The notes below the pieces were generated by a model, which saw only the letters and a program-made list of their open reading frames with translations, searched no databases and was not told where the DNA came from. Positions 1-10,200 of a DNA stretch of 34,509 nt are shown one piece after another; the first letter of the stretch is position 1; the number at the start of each line of letters is the position of its first letter. The translations under genes were made by a program, and so were the position numbers. The DNA is from Silene noctiflora (taxonomy: Eukaryota; Streptophyta; Magnoliopsida; Caryophyllales; Caryophyllaceae): NCBI GenBank assembly GCA_009801015.1, contig VHZZ01001131.1, positions 98,702 to 133,210 of the forward strand, in the 5' to 3' direction.

Positions 1-139
1 AGCATTTCATTTCAGGTAGCTTATTTGGTTAAATAAGCTACTTGCCAAACGGTTACAAAAAAATAAGGTACCTGAAATTTTGGTCAAATAAGCTATTTTG
101 ACCAAATCAGGTACCTGAAATGCTTTGTCAAACAGAGCC
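1..139. mobile_element. Right part of a Tourist-type (PIF/Harbinger) MITE, cut by the window edge
   Basis: The stretch ends in TTTGTCAAACAGAGCC, followed by TTA at 140-142, which fits a TWA-type target site. Its reverse complement, GGCTCTGTTTGACAAA, resembles the terminal inverted repeats of the complete element at 28647-29390 (GGCTCCGTTTGGCA). Both also contain the internal word AGGTACCTGA several times. The left end lies outside the window, so length and duplication cannot be confirmed. It is non-coding. Confidence 0.6.
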
Positions 140-142
140 TTA

Positions 143-951
143 TATGGTCTTACTTTTACTTATTACGTACCAACAATCAGATATCTTTTGGGGTAGCATA
201 ATATCGTCTTCTTCATTGATTTTTCCGTGTTTGGGGTAGCAAGGGCTACCCTTTGCTACACCATAGGTCCGCCCCTGGCTACTGAGACCTTTAGTTATCA
301 GAAAAATTCTTAAGCCCTCCAGGAGTGCTTTTAATGTGTCTTTCCTAATAAATAAGAAGCCTTTATTTTAATATTTTCCTTATATTTATAGCTTTAAAAT
401 GGAGATGAGGATTTACCAATTAGTTATAGTTAGGACACAAATTCTCAAGTAAGACGGTCTCTTATTAATGTTAGTGAAAAACCTCTCTATGATAAGTAGT
501 TATAATTTTTATTTTATTTTTATCTTTTTAATTAATTCCAGTGTATTCATTGGTTGTCTCTCATTACTGTAGTAAGAGGCAGTCTCCCAAAAAACTTACT
601 GTACAGACGGTCTCTCAGGAAACTTATAACTAAAATTAAGGAGGACACATTAATAATCTTCCTAAAAGCCTAAAAGTAAGCAAATTTGTTTAATATTTAT
701 CAGGGAAATAAAATTAATAACCAAACAAAAATAATAAGGTAAATCAGATATATTGGGCTAATCTATAAATCTGATCCCTGCTCCAAAAGAATCAGTCTAT
801 TGAAGTGAAAATAGATTTAGTAAATAAGTTTGGCTTAAACCCTAACAATAAAATACTCCTCTATTCTTTCCCTATCCTCCATCCACTTATCCGGATGACT
901 GTATCTCTCCTTCTCCCTCTTTACAGTAAAAATCCACCTTAATGTACCTCT
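143..951. other. Intergenic, AT-rich, with degenerate foldback remnants
   Basis: No coding region is supported. Two pieces, 'aagtaagacggtctctt' near 449 and 'acagacggtctctcagg' near 603, belong to the dispersed 'agacggtctc' foldback family that recurs throughout the window. They may be the two ends of one old MITE, but they stand in the same orientation, so this is uncertain. Confidence 0.4.
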
Positions 952-969
952 AAAAAAGCTCTCAGTTAT
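952..969. repeat. Left target-site duplication of the LINE
   Basis: The 18-bp word AAAAAAGCTCTCAGTTAT is repeated exactly at 2791-2808. The two copies bracket the LINE. This is the expected footprint of target-primed reverse transcription. Confidence 0.9.
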
Positions 970-2790
970 TTTATTTTTTTTGGTACAAAAGAGGGGTCAA
1001 GCCCCGATACTACTGTCTAGCTACTACACGGGGAATAACTACCCCAAAGATGTCATCTCTAAGAGTATTACGAAGCTCATTAAATGGCTCGTCTAAAGTT
1101 GTAATAGTGGTGCTTGATTCAACTCCTCGGTTTGCTAACAAGTCGGCCGCCTTGTTAGTTTCTCGGAATATATGTTCAATTTTGACGATCCAATGGTCTT
1201 CCCTTATCAACTCCTTGCAACGTTTCACGATAAATTTCAGACTGTTACTCACAAGCTGATCTTCTTTAACAATTTTGACACAAGGTGAGTTATCCATCTG
1301 TATTAACAGCTTCTTTATACGGAGTTCTTTCGCATTTTCCAAACCTGCTTGTAGGGCTAAAATTTCGGCCTTCATAGAGGAACAAATTCCATACGAGAAG
1401 TAGTAGGCGGTAACGAAATTTCCCGTTTCATCCCGGAAAATTCCTCCTCCTCCTGCTGCTCCAGGATTACCTTTTGAGGCATCGTCTGTATTGAGTTTGA
1501 TCCATCCGTGTGGAGGAGGAGTCCAACGAATAAAGATTTCCTCATACGAGTTTCGAGGTTGGGGAATGAAGATACTGTACCTGTCAAACGCTTTCTTGGT
1601 GGCTTCGAATTGCTGTTGAAGGAAGCTTCTTGGGTCCATTGCATTTTCGCTATTTCTTCTAAAAACGATATTGTTTCGCCATTTCCATATCCACCAACAA
1701 GTAAGAGCAAAGTAAATAGGCCAATCGGGTTCACTAGTTGTTATATCATTACTTGCACTTTTTGCTAGCCAGGATGTAAATTCCGAGTTGTAGAAATCTG
1801 CNTTGTTCACCTCAATACCAATGAGAGCCNATATTTGCNTCGATATGGGGCAAGACCTNAGGAGNTGNTCNGTNGANTCTTCTNCTTCTTCGCAACGTGG
1901 NCAACGAGGNTCATCACCCATATTTCTCCTTACGCGATTAACATTTACCATGAGACGACCATGAGCGGCGAGCCAAAGGAACATACGGACCCTNTGTTGG
2001 ACTGGAAGTCGCCATATAGTGCGCCATACCGGAGACTCGGGTTCGTCATTTGTTTGCTCGTTATTTAGGAATCCAAGAGCAGATTTAATGGTAAATTTCC
2101 CGGATGACGTACCTTGCCAATATAATGAGTCTTCTACCTCCGGGTTTTCGGCTAAGGATATAAAGGCAATTTTTTGGAGTAAGCATTGAGGCAGGAAGTT
2201 CGAAAAAGCATCTCAATCCCAACCGTTATTCACGCACCACATATCGCTTACTGTAGCTCCTAGGATCTCCCCCGGTATTGGGGCAATAGCGTAATCACTC
2301 GGGTAAGCTTCATCGACCCAATTATGATCCCAAAAAAGAGTTCGTCTTCCATTGCCTACCACTGTGGCAGAGCCGCGCACTATGGTTCGAGCTTGCGAAG
2401 TTATCCCAGCCCATACATTTGACATATTGTTTTTAGGTTGAAAAATATCTATATCAAACCTATTATTGCAGTATTTTGCTCTAAGAACTCTTGACCATAG
2501 ACTATTAGGCTCGGTTAGGACCCTCCAACCTAGTTTCGTGAGGAAGGCCGCATTTGCTTGTCTAGCTGACATGATGCCCAACCCGCCATTAGAATTCGGT
2601 TTCTGGATGTGCTCCCATGAAATAAGATGTATAGACCTCTTGTTTTCGTCTCCTCCCCATAGAAAACGGCGAAATTTTCGATCGATGGAGTCACAAACAG
2701 ATCGAGGAAGCTTTGCGGATTGCATACTATAATTAGCTATGGTNCTAAGAGTAGATTGTACCAAAGTTGCTCTCCCTGCTAGGGATAATC
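970..2790 (-). mobile_element. 5'-truncated L1-type LINE (non-LTR retrotransposon)
   Basis: This 1821-bp element is in reverse orientation and is bounded by the exact 18-bp repeats at 952-969 and 2791-2808. The T-rich stretch directly after the left duplication (about 970-981) is the short A-rich tail on the minus strand. The body codes only for the C-terminal end of the reverse transcriptase polyprotein plus a zinc-ribbon linker and an RNase H domain. It is therefore a 5'-truncated copy, the usual outcome of plant L1 insertion. About a dozen ambiguous bases lie at 1802-1910, with further ones at 1994 and 2744. Confidence 0.92.
1010..2790 (-). pseudogene. LINE ORF2 C-terminal part (RT thumb region, zf-RVT, RNase H)
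   Basis: The reading frame is open from the truncation edge at 2790 to a stop at 1010 except for one in-frame TGA at 2213-2215. The upstream part starts with LSLAGRATLVQSTL and FLWGGDENKRSIHLISW, the conserved segment after the RT catalytic domain of plant L1 elements. The middle contains a zf-RVT-like part (RVRMFLWLAAHGRL, then a Cys-rich linker blurred by ambiguous bases). The last 160 residues form an RVT_3 RNase H domain. Its acidic residues are visible in KLNTDDASKGNPGAAG, MKAEILALQAG, LIQMDNSP and NKAADLLANRG. The catalytic palm of the RT is absent, so the copy cannot move on its own. Apart from the TGA the frame is undamaged, which suggests a fairly recent insertion. Confidence 0.88.
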
Positions 2791-2808
2791 AAAAAAGCTC
2801 TCAGTTAT
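2791..2808. repeat. Right target-site duplication of the LINE
   Basis: This is an exact copy of the 18-bp word at 952-969. It marks the 5' (truncated) side of the minus-strand LINE. Confidence 0.9.
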
Positions 2809-3544
2809 CATGAGTATCATTCATTTACAATCAGAGTTTCTCTACCTCCCTCGATCCTATTCAACTTCAACTAAAATATGTGGATTTCAATTCGCGTTTA
2901 ATAGAACAATCTTCATCTGATTTTCGTGTTTTTTTTTTTCTTCTGTATGAAAAAATCTATTATTTTTAGTTTTTTGTTGTTCTTATTGTCAAGTATTTTA
3001 TTTTGAGATTTATGTCTTATTTTTTTTAGTTTTTAGCGTACAAATTCAGTGTGGTGCACACAATTTTTAAAAGTTATTTATTTCAACCGAAATCATAGTT
3101 TTTTTATAAAAAATTTTTTTACTTGATTCAAAATTTATGATATTGTACTGATTTTTTTAAATTACAGCAAATAATCAAATTAAATTTTAATAAAATCAAA
3201 ATTAAATAATTTAATCAAAATATATGAATGAATCATTTTAATAAGATCTTAATCGCGGCCATAACTACTAATTTCACATAAAACAGTTGCTTTTGAAAGA
3301 GATTTCTACTTTTTAATCACAGCTTGTCGCATAAAATTTGTATATACAATGTTCTTTAAAAATTATGTTGTATATAAAAATGAATAAATAATAAAAAAAA
3401 TTAAATATATGAATAAATGGTAAATCTAGAAACAACCACTTTACTTTGCACATTTTTTGTTTGGTGGCCCCACTATTGAAAAAAGGCAATATGGTATATT
3501 GATGACATGGGTTAATGATGATTGAGTAAATGTTTCTGTATTTA
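2809..3544. other. AT-rich intergenic stretch
   Basis: I see no gene, no terminal repeats and no RNA motif here. The stretch is dominated by A/T runs. Confidence 0.5.
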
Positions 3545-5100
3545 TAAAGATAAGATGTGTAACGATTTACAAGATATTCTCGTGAGATTGATGAGAGTTA
3601 AGTCGTCACACCCTATCAAACAATATTTATAAATCTAACAAACAATTAGCAAGTGATAAGTCGGAGTCGATCCATGGGATGGTGTGTTTTGGGTTCTAAG
3701 TCTATCTACTCTAAGAATTCAAGTGTCACAATTTGGGTTTGAGGTGTAAACTGAACTACTATAACGAAAATGTAAACAAATTAAATTATAAGGCAAGTAA
3801 ATAGAGATGTAAGCAAATGATTAACAAACACTAAGGTGTCATGAGTTCATAGGGGAAGCATGGTATAATCATAATAATGAGTCAAACAAACAATCATGGT
3901 TGTGTTGGGATCGAGTTAGTTTATGTCTTACAATCCCTAGAGAGACTTAGGTCCTGGAGCCGAGCTTATAGCTATACAACACCTACAACGAATTGGTTCT
4001 CCCTATTCAACTATATGCATGGTCTAACAATCCTTGAGTTGATTTATATCGCAAGTCTTGTTGAAAGGATAGATAATCGTGCTAGGTTGTCAATCAAGCA
4101 TTTCATCAAACATAACATGTGCAAAAGTTGAAGAACACAATAAACAATCATTCATATGAACTCATCAAGCATAGATCTAACTCATGATTACCCCCCAATC
4201 GCCACTAACCCTAACTAGGGGACTACTCACTACATATTATGATTAACATGTCATAAATGTTGCCACCCATCTTAACAAATATAAACATGATGAACAAGTA
4301 AAAGAAATAACAAAGGGTTAATGAAAGAAAAGACGTACCAACTTGGAAAGTAGAGATGAACATAAATAAATGAAAATCCTTGAATAAAGATGGAAACTTC
4401 TAAGTTAGTCTTCAAATACATACTCAAGAAATCCAAATGTAAACTACTGAAAATGTAAAGAACAACTGTTGAAAGATTAAAGTGCTTTGTTGAATGATTA
4501 AAGACTAATCTAAGAGAGTTTAATCTAATCTATCTAACCGAATCTAGTTGTATCTATCTCGGGTGAGTTGTTGCTCAGCTTGGCAAATAGACCCCGGATC
4601 GTAAAATGGGCGTCATTTCCTCATCCGGACTCCTATTTGAGTGATTCAAAAGCCTAGACCACATGATTTTTCAATGTCGTTCCATCTATCATAGTTTCAG
4701 AGCCGACCAAGAATTTATTGGTTTGGGTCCAAGAGATTTCTTCTTGTAGTCGCTCATTTGTTGTCATTGTTGAACAATAACTCGAGGGGAGTTTGCATCC
4801 AAACCATCCCAAATATTGATTTATTGATTAAGGCCTTTAGTCTCGATCTCCTCTTTGATGCTTGGTCGTTGGATGCGATCAATTTAGCTCCGAAATGCTC
4901 CAGTTAAGCAAGGTTTGCGCTCTTCTCCTACCAAAGGCACCAAAACCTCATAGAATAGCAAATAAGAAGCTAAAGACAAGAAACGGCCGTAATAATCGCG
5001 TAAAAGCATGTGGAACGAGGCTAGCTAGGAGACTAAATATGTGTGAATACGGGTCACATCAGAGATATTTAAGTATAAACTCATTTTTAACGTGATTAAT
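3545..5100. repeat. Probable non-coding remnant of a large repeat (LTR-type or similar)
   Basis: This roughly 1.5-kb stretch has a less AT-biased composition than its flanks. It contains phrases such as 'ctaaccctaactaggggactactcac' (around 4207) and 'tctcctctttgatgcttggtc' (around 4847) that read like dispersed repeat DNA. No coding frame longer than about 84 codons is present, and none resembles a known protein. I could not find paired LTRs, a primer-binding site or a target duplication. The assignment is therefore a guess from texture only. Confidence 0.3.
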
Positions 5101-5375
5101 AAACTATTTTATCAATCTTATTAATATGGGTCCTTGGAGACTTGTAACACACTCCACGCGTTAGAAAAACGTTGAAAAAGATAGAAAGGTCATAAAAAAA
5201 TGTATTTAATATATTAAATGAAACACAAATTCCTTTTTAAGTACAAAAATCGTGAAATTAATATGGAGAATGCAACTGTATTATCAGTTCACCTTTGTTA
5301 GAGTTTCAGGACCTCTAACATGAAATTTTGACTCTGTCACTGATTATGTGTGTTTTCATTCTGGTGAGGCGGTAG

Positions 5376-5521
5376 TTTCATATGATTGCAACAAGCCGTG
5401 TAGTGAAGTACCAGACTGTAATAAACTTTGACTAGACAAAAGTTACACTCTTGGTGGTGATTGTCGTTGGTATTCAACTGATCCTGGGAGCAAACCAAAA
5501 TGTTGCTGCCATAATTTTTAG
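5376..5521 (+). pseudogene. Broken defensin-like (DEFL/LCR) cysteine-rich exon
   Basis: After a possible acceptor (GGTAG ending at 5375), one frame reads a short mature-type peptide. It contains YDCNKPCSEVPDCNKL, then GGDCRWYSTDP, then PKCCCHNF, ending in TAG at 5519-5521. Seven cysteines are visible, with codons at 5387, 5399, 5417, 5462, 5501, 5504 and 5507. The CN..C-type spacing, the GG.C core and the terminal CCC run are typical of plant defensin-like secreted peptides. These usually have a signal-peptide exon followed by one intron and a cysteine exon. An in-frame TGA at 5429-5431 interrupts the frame where the family would be expected to have another cysteine. No convincing signal-peptide exon is seen upstream. 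An ATG at 5263 opens only 12 codons before a stop. It is most likely a dead gene copy. Confidence 0.6.
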
Positions 5522-6262
5522 AAGAAGAAATTATATTCGAGATTTCTTTTCTCTTATTATGTCTTTAGATAGTTTAAAAAGGCTAATATTTTAATGTCAA
5601 TTTAGTGATTGTTGATAAATGCAAGCAAGATAATGTTAGAGCGCCGTTGTGGCACCGAGTTATTGATAAATTACTTGATGAGCTTTTTGATCACAAAGTA
5701 CCATCATTTTACCCAAAACAACCAATCAGTCTCCCTTAAGACAGTCTTATCCGTTCTAAATGTAAACATGGACAATTACTAGATCATATAGGACAGTCAT
5801 ATCCGTTCTAAGTGCCCGGTGCATGGGCCAACAATTCATGTTAGACGTCGTTCGATTTAAGTCCATATTTATGACCTATAACTCTAAGTAATTAAAATAT
5901 TGCAGTTTCATTACAATTTGTATTAACTCTTGAAGATGTTTACTACGGTATATGATGACAATGTACATAAAATATGAGATAGTAAATATGCCCTTTGCAA
6001 AAGATACCTATGTTTTTTCCTTCAAAATAAAGTGGTAGTAAACCTTTCATATGTCATACTCCATAGCTCACAGAGTAATAGGACTTAGTAGAAAATACGA
6101 AGTATTTTATTTAAAGCTGATCAAATGTAATTTGAATAGGATGTACATTAATTTTGGACTCTTGATTAACAAGTTAGATAACATGTTACCGGTTCGGTCT
6201 TTTAGGTATACTATTCATCTTAATCGGTTTATGTTATTATGGGTATGAAAGATAAGGGTCTA
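5522..6262. other. Intergenic stretch without recognised gene
   Basis: AT-rich sequence with only short, chance-like open frames. Short phrases such as 'aagacagtcttatccgttcta' (5739) and a near repeat of its end (5794-5811) suggest repeat debris. Confidence 0.4.
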
Positions 6263-6265
6263 TAA

Positions 6266-6567
6266 GGGGGTGGTTGGTTGAAACTTTTGAAATGGATTGG
6301 AATAGATTAAATCCATGTTAGTGTTTGGTTGCAAGTTTTTGGAATAGAGTTAAATATCCAATGGATTCTAACTCCATTCCAACTTTTTGGAATCTCATAC
6401 TCATGTATACACCCAAGTTTCTAACTCCATTCCACCCTATTACTACTACTCAATCTATTCCAGAATCGAACCAAACACTTATGAGTAAGTATGGGGTTCT
6501 AACTCCATACCTCTATGGTATTCCAACCCATTTTAATGCAATTCGATACTTTGAATCAAACGACCCC
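6266..6567. mobile_element. Tourist-type (PIF/Harbinger) MITE, complete, 302 bp
   Basis: The left end reads GGGGGTGGTTGGTTGAAAC. The right end reads, on the reverse strand, GGGGTCGTTTGATTCAAAG. These are imperfect terminal inverted repeats of PIF/Harbinger type. A TAA triplet flanks both sides (6263-6265 and 6568-6570), matching the TWA target duplication of that superfamily. The interior repeats 'aactccattcca' and its reverse, giving a foldback. It has no coding capacity. It lies about 640 bp upstream of the BRX1 start. Confidence 0.8.
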
Positions 6568-6570
6568 TAA

Positions 6571-7208
6571 ACAATATTGGTTTAGCCGCGTAGGTGCCAT
6601 TTGAGTTTAGCCATCCGCCATTATATTTCTGTAAGTGAGTGAATTATAACAAAATCATGCTGCAGAGTATTTTTTTTTTTTTTTTTTTTTAATGAAACAT
6701 GTAATTTAAATTATTATGAGTGAACGAAGTAAGATATTCTAACTTATCCATAATAAATTTTTTTTGAGGGATAACTTATTAGTAGTGTTTAGAATACAAA
6801 TTCAATTCAAATTAAGTTTAATCTATTTTTTCGCGTGATTTCAGTTACGAGTACTCATTTTATGTCTTCAATGAGGCGTCAAGTTAAAAATTCCAAATTA
6901 GTATTTCGACTCTAAATTTATTTTACCAAAATACATAAAAAAAAAATGTATTTTAAAACATGATCTTATATACAAATAAACCGCGTTCAATAAACCGTCC
7001 CGTCATTAATGGGTCTAGTTACTCCAGCCTAGCCTAACCAAACCCATATGGCCATAACCCACCCACCAAGCACACCGCTACCATATATACTCGTAAAAGG
7101 TCTAAATTTAAAACCCTTGTTATTAAAACCAAAAATTAGGGTTTTAGCATAAACAACTCAACTCAAAATCCCCAAATCAATCCAGCCATCAATTCAGAAA
7201 TCGCAGAA
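6571..7208 (+). promoter_or_regulatory. Upstream region of BRX1
   Basis: This region lies between the Tourist-type MITE and the BRX1 start codon. It contains a 22-nt T run just before its middle part (6670-6691) and AT-rich DNA. A TATA-like 'catatatact' lies near 7082, about 125 bp before the ATG. The 5' leader from about 7110 is A/C-rich. No separate gene is seen. Confidence 0.5.
7136..7145 (+). promoter_or_regulatory. telo-box (TTAGGGTTTT) in BRX1 leader
   Basis: TTAGGGTTTT is the reverse of AAAACCCTAA, the telo-box. This element is enriched close to the start of plant ribosomal-protein and ribosome-biogenesis genes. It lies 64 bp before the ATG and about 50 bp after the TATA-like element, which is its typical place. 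A role in co-regulation with other ribosome genes is inferred. Confidence 0.65.
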
Positions 7209-10200
7209 ATGGGGAAGAAGAGAAAGCATAGTGAATCCCAGAAAGCTGAAAACCCAACTGAAAATGACGACGTTGCACCTGAAAGACCACAAAGAACCCT
7301 ATTTGGTTGGAAGAACAAGAGCCCTAGTCAAGATGTTGAAGAAATCAACAATGGCGGCACTGTTGATGCTTCTCGTCCTCAAGTTTTCCGCAATAAGGAG
7401 AAAGTTCTTATCACCTGTTCTCGTCGAATTAACTACAGGTTATTCAAAAATTACTAGTAATTCTTATGAAATTTTGGTTTTTGATTAATTATTTTTGGTA
7501 TTATTGCTTGTTTTGTATTATTATTTGGGGTTTTTTTTTTTTTTTTTTGAATTGGTATTTGATAAAGTTTCAAACTTTGTAGATTTTTTGTTAAAATTTT
7601 TGATTTTTGATACATGGGATTGTTATATGTGTGTTCTTGCTTATTCTTGCTTATAATTTATGGGTTTCCGAGGGCTTTTTTTGATGTTGGATAGGCATCA
7701 GATTCAACCTTGTTAACATATTGTTGATTTACGAATACTCCTAAGACGGTTTTACACAAATTTATTTTAAAACAGGTTGTTTTAATAATTACTTTATCCA
7801 CTAAAAGTGCTATGTAATATTGTGTAAAATCGCCTTAAGACTAACTGCTGTTAATTTTGATTACGCTCAGGTAAATTTTTTGATGTTGTATTGAGTGACT
7901 TCTTGTTGTCGTTTGTGGAATTGATTTGTGTTGATACTTTTGTTATTAGGTACCGTCATTTGATGTTGAATATGGAGTCATTATTGCCGCATTCAAAAAG
8001 AGATAACAAGGTTGAATCAAAGGAGAGTAAAGGTGCTACTTTGAACGAGCTTGTTGAGCTGAAGAATTGTTCCTCCTGCTTGTTCTTTGAGGTACTACTC
8101 CCTTAATTTATTCATCCATATACAAACACTGCAAAATTGGGCTGCAGTCGTTAAAATGGTTTAGCCTTAGGGATAATTGATTTAATGTTATGTTTCAAGT
8201 GCACAGTAAGATATTTGTAAGTGAGGCATTTGATTGAATTCATTATTTTGTGCTGAAATAGTTGAGAAGTTCAAGTAGTGGTTAATTAAAAACTCCTCGA
8301 GGATGAGGAAGTGGGACACGAGTAGAATGAATTGGGTTCAATTTGATTTCTGGAGTGTGTGTATACATATTAACGAAGGAAGGGCAAGGTAAGGGAATAT
8401 CTTGTGTTGTTTTAGATAGATGAAAGGAGGAGGGAAATGAAGAGAAAAGGTGGAAACTAGAAAAGATTAGAAAAACTTCGCAAGAGGACGAGGGCAACCG
8501 GTAAAGAGGGGAGAGAAGATAAAGTAAGAGAAGAAGAGGAAATATTTAGACAGTGAAGGGAGTGGGAGATTCTCCTTACAAATCCCTCTCTAAATTCGAA
8601 TAGTTTCTTTAAAAATGATGGAAAGGGGAGAGAAATTCGATCGCTCCATCTCTCCTCCCTCCCTACTTTTAGTAGGTATTCAGGTGAAAGGTTTTGCTTC
8701 TCTCCCTCCCATTCCCTCATGTCCTCCCATTCCCTTCATGTCCTCCCATCCAAGTTTGCTGCCAAGGTTCATAAATTCGTGTATTATAGATAAATCTATA
8801 CTCTATTTGGTTCTTTGTTCACACGCTGTCAATCCGTGATCACTTTATCCAGTGCATCTCAGAAGTCAGGATGACATTGCACTTCCCACACTGTATATTG
8901 TGTAACAGCTTTGTCTAACTGATTACATCTTTAAATTGAAACAAACTACAACTTAGCATTCCTAGCCAGTAGTCCATAAATTCTAGTGGTATACTTTCTT
9001 CATATGAGTAACATTTAGATGCTTGATAGTCTTAAATGTTGTTTTTAAGTTGATGCTAAATTAGTTGACTGGCATGACCTTATCTACAGTGTGTACGTCT
9101 TACTAAAGACCGACTTCGCTTAACGTTTTTCCGTAATTAATCTTTGTGCCTTTTGGTTCCTCCTTTCTATTGCAGTGCAGGAAACATAAAGATCTTTACC
9201 TATGGATGGCCAAGTCCCCTAATGGTCCATCTGTCAAATTCTTGGTCAATGCAGGTATTCATATAATTCTGTTTAATCCTGTACAAGACGATACATTATT
9301 GGCTGCACTTCTCATAGTCTGCGTAGATAGTGTACAACACAACTAAACAACTTTTATTTTTCAGTCCACACAATGGAAGAGTTGAAGCTTACTGGTAACC
9401 ACTTGAAAGGTTCACGACCTCTTTTGACGTTCACAGCCAATTTTGAAAAAGACCCCCACTGGAAGCTTTTGAAGGAATTGATCACGCAGGTATCTTATTT
9501 TCTACTTTTAAGAAGTTGATTGATTCAGTTTGTGACTTTGATATAATATCTTATTAGTATTACTAATTCATTATGCATTACGGATTGCTATGTTCCTTAT
9601 ACTAATAAACGATGATTCATGTCAGCCAACCCCAAATCATTTTGGGATTAAGGCTCTGATGGTGTTGTTGTTGTTGTTACTTTTTGCTCCTATTATGAAA
9701 GTGACACTCCTTGTCCATAACTCCATATGATCTGATAATAGTTCTAGAGTCTAGACTGCTTCTAGCTGTGAAGTGTGAACACTTGAGAGGTGTGGTGCTT
9801 TAGAGAGTCAATTGTCGACCTACAAATGGAGTTCTTTAAAATTGATTTCCTTAGTAACTGAAGCTTCTTATCCCGTATGCATAATAAAAAAATTCAGCTT
9901 ATGTGTGTTCATTTGTGTACTGAGTCGTTTGATTTCTCCCAATAATACCCTGTCTCTGGCTTGCATTTGTTTGTGCTTTTTGCCACTGTAATTCGCATAA
10001 ACTTGTCTGGCGTTCTTGCTAGTTGTTTATACAATGTCAGCCTTCAGGATTTACTTATTTTAATTACTGCACTTTGGAGCAGTGTTCGGCTTTCCCTTTA
10101 TAATGGCTTCTCTTATCTTTAATTTCTTTCTTATTTCCAGATATTCCAAACTCCAAAGGATCACAGAAAATCAAAGCCTTTTTTTGATCATGTCTTCGCT

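Noticed and set aside
2213-2215. Two separate LINE genes split at this stop
   Set aside because: The frame continues in phase on both sides of a single TGA with family-typical sequence, so it is one truncated ORF with a nonsense codon.
3877-5095. Small genes of 77-84 codons
   Set aside because: No recognisable motif or codon-use pattern; the stretch reads like non-coding repeat DNA.
5263-5300. Signal-peptide exon for the defensin-like pseudogene
   Set aside because: The ATG at 5263 opens just 12 codons and lacks a hydrophobic core and a clear donor site, so it cannot be supported.
8457-8839. Open frames on both strands in BRX1 intron 2
   Set aside because: They arise from purine/pyrimidine-skewed low-complexity DNA and show no protein features.
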